The position numbers and the translations under genes are program-made. A stretch of 23,909 nt of DNA, from NCBI GenBank assembly GCA_000320545.1, contig ADNK01000678.1, positions 1 to 23,909 of the forward strand. Reading direction: 5' to 3'. This DNA comes from Bigelowiella natans CCMP2755 (taxonomy: Eukaryota > Cercozoa > Chlorarachniophyceae). A model generated the notes under the pieces. The model was not told where the DNA came from and searched no databases. It was given only the letters and a program-made list of their open reading frames with translations. Below are positions 11,901 through 19,483 of the stretch, piece by piece. Position 1 is the first letter of the stretch; every line of letters begins with the position of its first letter.

Positions 11901-14385
11901 CCTTATCACTTAGACGAAACTGAGAAAAATAGAAGACACAAATAGCACAATGACCATTACTGTACATGATCATGCCTCACTAATCCTATACTTATTGACT
12001 TCAGATAGAAAACATTCAAAATTTGATCTGCCTTCACCCTCTGTTGATTATCTGCCATCTTCTTCTTTTCCCTCTCTTTTCCTTCTTTCTCCTTTGTAAA
12101 TGCCAATGCCAGTGCTCTCTCATGATTACCTCCTATTCAAACGAATTGTATACAATGATCCACAATAATGAGAGGAAGATTGGAACAAAGCAAATACAGA
12201 ATCCAATTGCATCACTCTCACCGAGTTCGGCAGGTTTAAATACTGTTTCCGTTATGTTTTCCTCTGCATTTGTTGTTTCCACAGTGACGTCATCAACGGT
12301 AACATCTGCTACGTTCTTCGTAAGATAGTACACAAGAGAAAGAGCACATATATAACAAACAGTTTTCAATTTAGATGATGCTTATTTTCTGTGTCTACAA
12401 CATTTCATTACCGTTGATTCGACTTCGCGAAATGCTTCACCTTTCAAAGCCATGTACAAGGTAGTTTTGCCAGTGTGTTCTTTGCCAACGATCATCACGC
12501 GAGATCGTCGCCACGGCGTCGTTCTAGAAAATAGCCTTTTAATAGCCTCGTTGGAAAGAGGAACTCCAACATTCTAAGCACACACAATACCGATTGGTGC
12601 ATTCAGGAGCGATAAAGGGATGCGAGTTGGTAGAAAAGAAAAATGAGAAACAATCGTTTCAGATCACCAAAAATGCGAATCAACTAAAGGCCTTTCACAC
12701 AGAGTACCTTGGTTTTATCACGTATCTGAGAGGATTTAGGAATATCTTCCTGCTGTGATAACTAAATTACAACATGCACCTAACACCAAATGTTTCTTAT
12801 AAAATACATTGCGGCTTCGGTTCTCGTCTTTCAGATGCTGGCCGATCCTTTCATATCCCTTCTCTGATGCTAGTGTCAACGGTGTATTACCTATCATATG
12901 GGGAATTATTTCGTGCTTCTTATTTAGTCCACATTCATGTATAATGGTTTTCTTTTCTAATTCATTTATTGACGATGTCTTCCCCTCACAATTTATTGTT
13001 TAATTTTTTTTCACAACCTCCTGCTGACAATATTCAAATATATTTATGTACCATCGTTATTCTTTGCTTCGATGTTCGCTTTTGCGTCAACCAGATGCTT
13101 GACGGCGCTTTCATGTCCGTAACGCGAAGCCGAAATCAAGGGGGTATCTCCTAGGATATTAACGATGTAACCAAACTTGTGTCAGATCGAACATCACAGA
13201 ATGTAACGTAGCGATGAGAACGAAACTACCATTCATGCTATTGGTATTCGTGTCAGTGGTGTTATTCTCTTTAGTGTGGTAATGAGACTCGAATATTTTC
13301 ACTTACCATCGTTATTCTTTGCTTCGATATTCGCTTTTGCGTCAATCAGATGCTTGACGGCGCTTTCATGTCCGTAACGCGAAGCCGAAATCAAGGGGGT
13401 ATCTCCTAGGATATTAACGATGCAACCAAACGTGTGTCAGATCGAACATCACAGAATACAACGTAGCGATGAGAACGAAACTACCATTCATGCTATTGGT
13501 ATTCGTGTCAGTGGTGTTATTCTCTTTATTGTGGTAATGAGACTCGAATATTTTCACTTACCATCGTTATTCTTTGCTTCGATGTTCGCTTTTGCGTCAA
13601 TCAGAAGCTTGACGGCGCTTTCATGTGCATTACGTGAAGCCCAAATCAAGGGGGTATCCCCTAGGATATTAACGATGTAACCAAACTTGTGTCAGATCGA
13701 ACATCACAGAATGTAACGTAGCGATGAGAACGAAACTACCATTCATGCTATTGGTATTCGTGTCAGTGGTGTTATTCTCTTCTTCGTCGCAATGAGACTC
13801 GAATGTTTTCAGTTACCATAGTAAGTCTTTGCTTCGATGTCCACCTTTGCGTCAACTAGATGCTTAATGGTGCTATCATGTCCATAACGCGAAGCCCAAA
13901 TCAAAGGGGTATCACCTAGGATATTAACGATGCAACCAAACGTGTGTCAGATCGAACATCACAGAATACAACGTAGCGATGAGAACGAAACTACCATTCA
14001 TGCTATTGGTATTCGTGTCAGTGGTGTTATTCTCTTTATTGTGGTATGCTTGACGATGCTACCATATCCGTAATGCGAAGCCCAAATCAAAAGGGGTATA
14101 CCTTAGGATATTAACGATGCAACCAAACGTGCATCAGATCGAACATCACAGAATGTAACGTAGCGATGAGGAAGAAACTATCATTCATGCTCTTGGTATT
14201 TGTGTTAGTGTTGCAGTTCCATTGCACATGCTACAAGACTAGAATGTTCCTTGTTACCATCCACTAAATTTGCCCTTATCATCCCGTAGTTCTATGTCTG
14301 CCTTTTTCTTAATCAATTGCTTCAGTGCAGCAAGGTCAGTCCTTTCCACAGCTTCCCAAACTGTCTTGCTAGATCCTGATCCCAT
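3983..14385 (-). CDS. ANK-Roc-COR-CHAT-NB-ARC multidomain protein (Roco family receptor-like)
   Basis: Giant gene of about 33 exons and about 1,540 residues. Exons: 14385-14274 (or 14258), 13915-13817, 13660-13562, 13405-13307, 13150-13052, 12890-12808, 12749-12708, 12573-12412, 12315-12222, 12040-12000 (tentative), 11919-11686, 11584-11531, 11443-11314, 11127-11018, 10929-10873, 10781-10678, 10554-10482, 10410-10271 (or from 10419), 10196-10145, 10071-9977, 9718-9557, 9370-9201, 9072-9025 (tentative), 7298-7262, 7181-7086, 6968-6810, 6617-6533, 6424-6330, 6194-6083, 5931-4858, 4810-4628, 4567-4439, 4358-4217, 4143-3983. Phases agree at every junction except the first, which needs a GC donor. 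Domain order is ankyrin repeats (about residues 8-195), Roc GTPase (about 235-505), COR (about 540-770), an unassigned region, CHAT protease (about 985-1,260), then NB-ARC ATPase to the C-terminus. A signal-gated GTPase/ATPase protease switch is the natural reading. Ligand and substrates are unknown. Splitting into two genes is possible, but the phase-correct exon chain from COR to CHAT argues against it. Confidence 0.8.
4858..5931 (-). other. CHAT caspase-like protease domain followed by the NB-ARC P-loop (single large exon)
   Basis: A 358-residue exon, by far the longest in the gene. It opens with LPIDKQDLMLDLEKDIRMLE, the usual CHAT N-terminal strand and helix. ALLVGCHCSEKHGLEFE follows, with the candidate catalytic His codon at 5694-5692. 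VLMLAACESEAVAEGFVD then carries the candidate catalytic Cys codon at 5544-5542. FFEKLLCGATVSASFKSAK and FLLLPKDGNHDIAF close the domain. The last 50 residues start the ATPase: WVQITGPKKIGKTSVARFI is a Walker A motif. CHAT is a clan CD (caspase/separase-like) peptidase fold. Both dyad residues are present, so protease activity is likely. Confidence 0.82.
6083..7298 (-). other. Unassigned region between COR and CHAT
   Basis: Six exons (7298-7262, 7181-7086, 6968-6810, 6617-6533, 6424-6330, 6194-6083) chain in frame. The first two (IEILSEIEGCA, then ILQFILDIANSIRTW) fit the strand-helix tail that follows COR in ankyrin-Roc proteins. The rest, including YNKWREACENKETKIF, SDFRSWEPFYELFSEHHTL and YVELMWMERGLQLREAKN, is helical and charged. 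I do not recognise it as any domain. It may be a linker or a domain peculiar to this protein. Confidence 0.65.
7561..7609. repeat. (AT)n microsatellite next to the inverted-repeat element
   Basis: About 45 bases of AT dinucleotide abutting the left end of the mobile element. A (CT)n(AT)n tract at 8810-8834 flanks the other end. The element therefore sits inside, or has captured, an AT repeat. Both tracts lie in an intron of the Roco gene. Confidence 0.85.
7618..8807. mobile_element. Non-autonomous inverted-repeat (foldback/MITE-like) element
   Basis: Left arm 7618-7873 and right arm 8807-8553 are inverted copies of each other with only a few mismatches over about 256 bases. The arms start ACAAAGTATAAAAAATG and include a GC-rich block (7785-7845 and 8585-8650) within AT-rich sequence. 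The centre holds a 167-base tandem repeat. No transposase frame is present, so it would need enzymes supplied in trans. It lies inside the Roco gene intron between exons near 9025 and 7298. A flanking AT repeat hides any target-site duplication, so the superfamily cannot be named. Confidence 0.85.
8002..8504. repeat. Three 167-base tandem repeats with internal hairpins
   Basis: Copies begin at about 8002, 8169 and 8336, with an exact period of 167 (for example the word ATCATGAAAATAATATC recurs at that spacing). The first two are nearly identical; the third has several changes. Each copy contains a self-complementary pair, CACCGAATTTGCATCC and GGACGCAAATTCGGTG, with CCCAT/ATGGG nested inside. 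Each would therefore fold into a long hairpin. Confidence 0.88.
8961..8994. repeat. (GAT)n microsatellite
   Basis: Eleven GAT units in the same Roco gene intron that holds the inverted-repeat element. Confidence 0.9.
9025..10554 (-). other. COR domain (C-terminal of Roc)
   Basis: Family landmarks appear in order. They are DGKVHSTIKELRNEVLEKL, VPSEWTKVCDDL (the P-x-x-W start motif), KKICLRRGIVDG, YHELGLAIYFDEGGLRD, HIVMRPQHLIDLVKKLI (Pro-Gln strand), FVNDGVIIHEVVLRHLW, and ILCKIEGTDKYLVPSMM. Every junction up to 9370 is phase-consistent. The C-terminal part of COR is less certain: the exon ends at 9201 or slightly further on at a GTAAGG donor. The next exon, 9072-9025 (SELSSNTERTKRLQN), is chosen by phase and weak similarity only. 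COR normally mediates Roc dimerisation. Confidence 0.85.
10678..12573 (-). other. Roc (Ras of complex proteins) GTPase domain
   Basis: The exon at 12573-12412 holds the P-loop RVMIVGKEHTGKTTL (G1), followed by NVADVTVDDVTVE in the switch I position. After a charged insert, 11443-11314 holds VSVWDFAGQEVFY (G3, DxxG with Gln). 11127-11018 holds APIVLVGTKIDKL (G4, TKxD). 10781-10678 ends in LVFFPADSK, the segment typical just before COR in Roco proteins. All GTP-binding motifs are intact, so active nucleotide binding is expected. As in LRRK2 and bacterial Roco proteins, Roc is followed directly by COR. Confidence 0.9.
13048..14220. repeat. 255-base tandem array of ankyrin exon plus intron
   Basis: Exon starts at 13150, 13405, 13660 and 13915 are spaced exactly 255 bases apart. 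Each unit is a 99-base ankyrin exon plus a 156-base intron, and the introns are almost identical to one another. A fifth, shortened unit starts at 14101 (spacing 186). The likeness of the introns shows recent duplication of whole exon-intron units by unequal crossing-over or gene conversion. Confidence 0.93.
14046..14101 (-). pseudogene. Truncated ankyrin exon relic
   Basis: This copy of the ankyrin exon keeps the acceptor (CCTAAG) and the first half of the repeat (LLIWASHYGYGSIVKH) in frame. A lost G and a gained T have cancelled each other near the start. The second half of the exon and its donor site are missing, fused directly to intron sequence, and the frame soon stops. It is most likely skipped in splicing. 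Confidence 0.75.
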
Positions 14386-14685
14386 TGTTTTTCAGGGCGT
14401 CATCATTAGTTCGAAGCAGACTGCTACGAGTAGTTTTGTAGAAATAGGTTACAGTCACGTTGTCGATGGGTCAAAATCCCCTGTGAATTATTTGGGTATT
14501 TTGATGCACAAAATGGATCGTGCATGTGCATCATCTTCGTACTCAAAGTAAAATGCGAACCAAACTGAGCGAAATGCCCTCCGTTTTCTCCTAAAACTCA
14601 CAGTGTTGGTCTCTTTCTGAGAACATGACAAATGACAAATCAAACAGAACAGTTACCCATTGAAGAGAACCGCTAAGCTCCTGAG
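14386..14685. promoter_or_regulatory. Divergent promoter region between the Roco gene and DMC1
   Basis: Exactly 300 bases separate the two start codons, so both promoters and 5' leaders must fit here or overlap. I see no convincing TATA box or known meiotic element. Confidence 0.5.
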
Positions 14686-16403
14686 ATGCAAGTAGAAGAA
14701 CATGATCACAAAGTGGAAGTTGATGAGATGGAAGATGACTTTGAAGAGGTCGCCAAGCTGCAAACTGTTGGAGTCAATGTTTCAGACATCAAGAAGCTTC
14801 AAAGTGCTGGAATTCACACAGTTAAAGCTATCTGGTATCTACACCATTTAAGTTATCATTTGCTCTAATTGAGTTTTCTTTTCCTTTAATTCCATGACCA
14901 AATTCATTTATCAATGGCGTAGATCATTTTCCGATGGAAAGGATTGATAATCAATAGACACTAATATTGTATTGTATCATCATAGGCAATCAACTATGAA
15001 AGAACTCACAGCAATTAAAGGGTCTTGTGATATAAGTGATAAAATTGAATGTAACACACGTACCTTTTCACAGAATGTCTGAGGCCAAGGCCCAGAAAGT
15101 CAGAGAAGCTGGTAGCATGATTATTACAAAATATACATTAAAAACTGATTCGGGTTCTATGTCATTAAGCTAATAAGATCCAGAATTTTGGGTTTGTATC
15201 GGGATCTTTGGTTGCAGAACAGAGAAAGAAGCTTATCAAGATCAGCACCGGGTCGAAGGAGTTTGATAAACTTCTAGGCGGCGGTTAGACCTTTTTATAA
15301 AACACGTTTAGAAGTTACTTACATGAATTTTCAAATCAGGAATTGAGACCATGTCCATCACAGAAGTGTTTGGTGAATTCCGTACTGGCAAAACCCAGTT
15401 GATACCAAGTTATATCTTTAATTTGATATTACATCATTAGCATCGCTTCTTTACTTTTAGACTTTGTCATACGCTGGCGGTGGTGGGGCAGCTACCTGAT
15501 GAAATGAATGGTGGGAATGGGAAAGGTACCAACCAGCATCAAATGTTATAAGTTTAATTTCATATGAACTATCTTATCATCTTATCGTTAGTAATTTACA
15601 TTGACACTGAGGGAACTTTTCGTCCGGAGCGCATTGTAGATGTAGCTGAGAGGTTTGAAGTTGGTGCAGGTACCATGCATCACTGTCTTTTACTTCCTAC
15701 ATAAATTATATCTCCTTTAAGATCAAGTCCTGGAAAATATAACTTATGCTCGAGCATACACAAGCGAACACCAAATGGACCTATTGGTTTATGTTGGTGC
15801 CAAAATGGTTTGTGTTTGACTAAATTGAATCTAGGCTGTGGCCCTAACCTAAATCATGACGTATACTTGACGGTGTAGATTGAGGAACATTATTCTCTCA
15901 TCATTGTTGACTCGGCTACTGCATTATTTCGCGTTGATTTCCATGGCAGAGGACAATTAGCAGGTTTCCCCCAAGATATCACATTACACAAAATCAATGT
16001 GCTCATTTTGTTGGTATTCAAAATACAGAACGACAACAGAAACTAGCGCAATTTCTCTCGAAATTGACTAAATTAGCTGAGGAATTCAATGTTGCTGTAT
16101 TGATCACAAACCAAGTTGTCTCAGACCCTGGAGGAGGGGCAATGGTAAGTTTAAAATATAATTGGTTGGGTCAGTGTATTAACCAAAGATAATTTCACTC
16201 TAAAATATTTCTTTTAGTTCATAGCAGATGCAAAGAAGCCCATCGGAGGTCACATAATGGCCCACTCTTCAACCACTCGTCTTTATCTCCGAAAGGGGCG
16301 GGGCGAACAACGAGTTTGTAAAATATATGACTCACCAAATCTTCCAGAATCTGAGTGTATATATCAACTGAGCAAGGGAGGAATCACCGATCCTTCCGAT
16401 TGA
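14686..16403 (+). CDS. DMC1: Meiotic recombinase DMC1
   Basis: RecA/RAD51-family ATPase that forms filaments on single-stranded DNA and drives strand exchange between homologues in meiosis. Eleven exons give 336 residues, the normal DMC1 length: 14686-14834, 14986-15021, 15074-15111, 15170-15283, 15340-15397, 15461-15525, 15592-15669, 15722-15807, 15879-15963, 16029-16144, 16218-16403. An N-terminal helix-hairpin-helix region ([30 protein letters not shown]) precedes the core. Walker A is GEFRTGKTQ and Walker B is [12 protein letters not shown]1 is favoured over RAD51 by [20 protein letters not shown] and SDPGGGAMF. The end matches the family: [19 protein letters not shown], then [10 protein letters not shown]. 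The fifth-intron donor (CA|GTTGAT) is chosen because it alone keeps KTQLCHTL intact. All key residues are present and the gene looks functional. Confidence 0.95.
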
Positions 16404-17235
16404 TCATGACAACATGAGTTTTGAACTTTCAATTTGCATTGTCAGCTAGTTGTGCATGGTCTATGCTACATGTTGGGATGCATGGAATGACGAACCACAA
16501 CAAATGACACGCAAAAGCGAATCAAGGATAATTTCAGAGCATGTAGCCAGCATTGTCAACAACCACAATGGAGACACAGTAACTGCACAGGAAGCACGGG
16601 CGTCTCTGATTGTGCTCTTTTGTTTGTGGTGCGGCTCTGCATAGTGCTGCACCTAAATTATCTACGCATCATAATCAATCCAACTATGTTCCTCAATCAT
16701 GATCGCCAAGCATGCTAGCTCTGCAGCACGTGTGCACGCATGCCATTTGAAGCATTGCATTTGACTTTCCTTGGAAGCCAGCGTGTTTGCAACATTTTAG
16801 TCATGCCATCTTCATAGCCAAAAGAAGAACACATCGAGCGGATGTTTTACAGGTGTGCTTCACCATTTCAATGTCCAGTCAGTGGCAAAATGTCAATTGG
16901 CTGTTGATGCAAGCTAGAGAGTCAATGCATGTCTGTGTGCATGCATCTGATGGCTGCATAAATGGCCTAAATTGATTTCAATTCATAGATAATTGTTGTG
17001 GAATGTCCTACGTAAATTCGTTATGATCTATCTTCTTCGTCGCGTGTAGATCTATGACCTGATCCCGCCTGTGGTTTCATGCGCTTGCAATCATCTGGGG
17101 ACATAATATAACTAGTAAGTAGATAGCTGAGTATATTGCGAAACAAGAGCAGATGATTACACGCAAATTGATCGTATCAATAACTATGACAAACGACACA
17201 GTAGACGTTTTAACGCTTGTGTCTCCAACCCCGCC

Positions 17236-17274
<39 letters not shown>

Positions 17275-17513
17275 ATTATCTCGATGAAAACAAAATCACT
17301 TTAAGTAATATAGTACACATCTCTCCCATCATAAACTATCGTAAATAATCTCATTACCCTATATTTCTCAGTTTGATATTGGCTCCCAGATATATATCTT
17401 CAATCCAAATGAATGAGTCTAGGACAAACGGAACAACAAAGAAGGGAAAATGTAGGTTTGCACGTAAAATATTTTATCAGTATTCGGTAAATAAAATATG
17501 TTACAGTTTGAAT
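16404..17513. other. Convergent intergenic region with (CA)n repeat
   Basis: Holds the 3' ends of DMC1 (from the left) and the methyltransferase (from the right). A CA repeat lies at 17238-17271. Short open frames here (for example 16450-16644) show no family features. I see no RNA gene. Confidence 0.6.
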
Positions 17514-18534
17514 TTAGATTCTCAGCACCTTTTTGTCAGAAAATGTTCCTGCTCCAGGGTCATAGTACCGGATTCTCTCCTTCACAAAGAACAAATAGTG
17601 CAGCACATCATGGAAGTCATTTAAGCAATTTATCACTTGCCATTGGCCATATTTAGCTGGACACATCTTGTGCGCCTGTGGATTCCCTACCGTTGCATCT
17701 AATACTTGGTTTTCCTCATCATCCTCATCAGGAAATTGGCGAGGCCACATGGACACCACACGCGTGCCTGAGAGTGAAAAAATGATTCCTACTTCAGGAA
17801 TTCGTGTTTACAATCACTACATCGAGCGATAACAAGAATCTAACGGACCGTTTTTCAGCATCAACTTCAACCTGGGCTCGAATAGCTTCATCCCCCCTAC
17901 ATGAGGTGCCGAATAATGTTCGAAGACTTTCAAACGATGGATGCAATCATGCATGAGCCGGCGTAACATGAATTCATGTATTTATCAACAAGCTATACTA
18001 CAAATTCCTTCGACTTTAGTTGTTTGATCGGAGACCGACTGTATTTTCTGTAATGACTAGTGTTTCACCGATTGTGAGATAAAGATACGCGACAGAAGCT
18101 TCCGACATATCTTCCGTCATAGCGTCTGCATGAAGAATGGAAACGCGCTTCGTGTCAAGACCTGAAGATGTAGTATTAGAGGATCCGCGGTCTTGAATTT
18201 ATGTGGTGTCCTTGCGAAAAGTAACCCTTGCGCAAGTATTACCTGCAGCTGCGACCGAGTCTTTAGAGCTTTTAGCGAGCTCCGCATTGTGCTCAATCCC
18301 CACAATCTTTGCAGGGCGGTGGACAGTTTCAAAGCATGCATACACACATATAATATATGTGAGAAATTTTATTTGATCCTCTGTGATATGGCTCGTACCT
18401 TTTTTGCTTTCGTGTTTTCGGCAACGTATCTAAGGACATGGCCAGCGCCACACCCAACATCGTAGAATATGTCGCTGAAAGAAAAGATGCAGTATAACGC
18501 AAAAAAATAGAGTCTCTAATTTTAAAAACACAAA

Positions 18535-18608
<74 letters not shown>

Positions 18609-18857
18609 ATACGTGTTTATTTATTTTTTATGTAACATTCCCACCCTTCCTTAATTTTTGCCATCGACACGATCTCTGTGTATTAGGGGTAAGCAATTCT
18701 AGTATAAATGGGTAAGCAAATGCGAAATTGTTGCTGTTCACCCTTAATGTACTGCGGTTTGGTGATGACAAAGGGGGCCAACCAATGCTCCCGCTTCTGG
18801 ATGGAGGAAGTACATGGGTCTCTCAGTAATGGTAGAGTAGTAGGAAAGGTAGTAGTT

Positions 18858-18901
<44 letters not shown>

Positions 18902-19130
18902 TATGGCATTCGAAAACGAAAAAAACTGCCAGCGAGGGTGGTACCAGGCCGACACTGCTAAAATGTGCAGTGGCTCCATCGACATCCTGGTTCTTTTTGC
19001 TGTTATCCTGAAGCTTGTTTCCAGGGCCTTGGAGCACCTCCGCGGCATCGTCCGCAGACTTTGAGCCTGCTGATGACTTGGCATTGTCTGTAAGCTTAGA
19101 CTCCTTCGCAGGCGTCGGGATTCGGTCCAT
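17514..19130 (-). CDS. Class I SAM-dependent methyltransferase
   Basis: Eight exons give 268 residues in one continuous frame: 19130-18945, 18796-18742, 18675-18645, 18474-18399, 18306-18243, 18161-18069, 17896-17849, 17767-17514. The first 62 residues are polar and low-complexity (many Ser, Lys, Asp), with no clear targeting signal. The catalytic fold follows: HWLAPFVITKPQYIKEIVSM (family lead-in), DIFYDVGCGAGHVLRYVAEN (motif I, SAM binding), KIVGIEHNAELAKSS (acidic residue for the SAM ribose), RVSILHADAMTEDM, SVAYLYLTIGGGMKLFEPRL, and LKNGTRVVSMWPRQFPDED. This order, with YLYLT then L.NGTRVVS, is that of small stand-alone methyltransferases common in bacteria. The substrate is unknown. ATG at 19130 is the first Met after an in-frame stop; an upstream non-coding exon is possible. 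Confidence 0.82.
18540..18606. repeat. (AT)n(GT)n compound microsatellite
   Basis: About 34 bases of AT followed by about 32 bases of GT, in the third intron of the methyltransferase gene. Confidence 0.9.
18849..18902. repeat. (GTA)n microsatellite
   Basis: Run of GTA units in the first intron of the methyltransferase gene. It produces artificial Val- and Tyr-repeat frames on the two strands. Confidence 0.9.
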
Positions 19131-19483
19131 CCGCCCACCTTTCACCGCGTTTGCCTCAAAAGCTCAACAGACGTGGTTGGGCGTGCCCTGCAAAATTAAA
19201 TCTTACGTTTGCAATTTATCGAGAATGAAAGTTTGCGGAAACGGCAGGTGTTTTGTCCAGAATTTGACCTAGAGTTCGCCAGATTCCATCGTAACGCCCG
19301 CCCCTTCTCAGCGAAGGAAAAACGGAGTCGATTTCCTTCTATTCACCCGCCTCCGGCTCGGATATCCGAAGAAAATGGCCGGAGAGATGCTGGACGTTTC
19401 GTCATGAGCACAGTGTGCTGACCAGCTCTCTGGCCCTCCCACGGACTACCGCCTACTACAACCAAACGGAGAGCATATACAAG
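19131..19483. promoter_or_regulatory. Divergent spacer between methyltransferase and the unnamed plus-strand gene
   Basis: Shared upstream region of two divergent genes. A plus-strand open stretch at 19230-19420 (including RPFSAKEKRSRFP) might be an upstream exon or leader of the right-hand gene. I could not link it with good splice sites. Confidence 0.45.

Larger units (their letters stand above)
12808..14385 (-). other. Ankyrin repeat region (N-terminus of the Roco protein)
   Basis: The first exon begins ATG in a good context (AACAATGG) and reads MGSGSSKTVWEAVERTDLAA, with a first ankyrin helix pair ending ADIELRDDKG. Four 99-base exons (13915-13817, 13660-13562, 13405-13307, 13150-13052) follow, each exactly one 33-residue repeat of the form GDTPLI(S/W)ASRYGHES and AKANIEAKNND, all in phase 1-1. 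A shorter exon (12890-12808, TPLTLASEKGYERI) caps the array. Ankyrin repeats bind protein partners, so this is the likely ligand- or partner-sensing end. Confidence 0.88.

Noticed and set aside
15397-15461. Possible AT-AC (U12-type) intron in DMC1, because the sequence after Walker A reads TTGATACC
   Set aside because: A GT donor two bases upstream of TTG (CA|GTTGAT) gives perfect phase and the expected KTQLCHTL; the U12 donor consensus is not met.
16450-16644. 64-residue frame downstream of DMC1
   Set aside because: No recognisable features; most likely 3' UTR or intergenic sequence.
18683-19138. Frames with Thr, Val or Tyr repeats near 18850-18900
   Set aside because: Translated (GTA)n repeat inside a methyltransferase intron.
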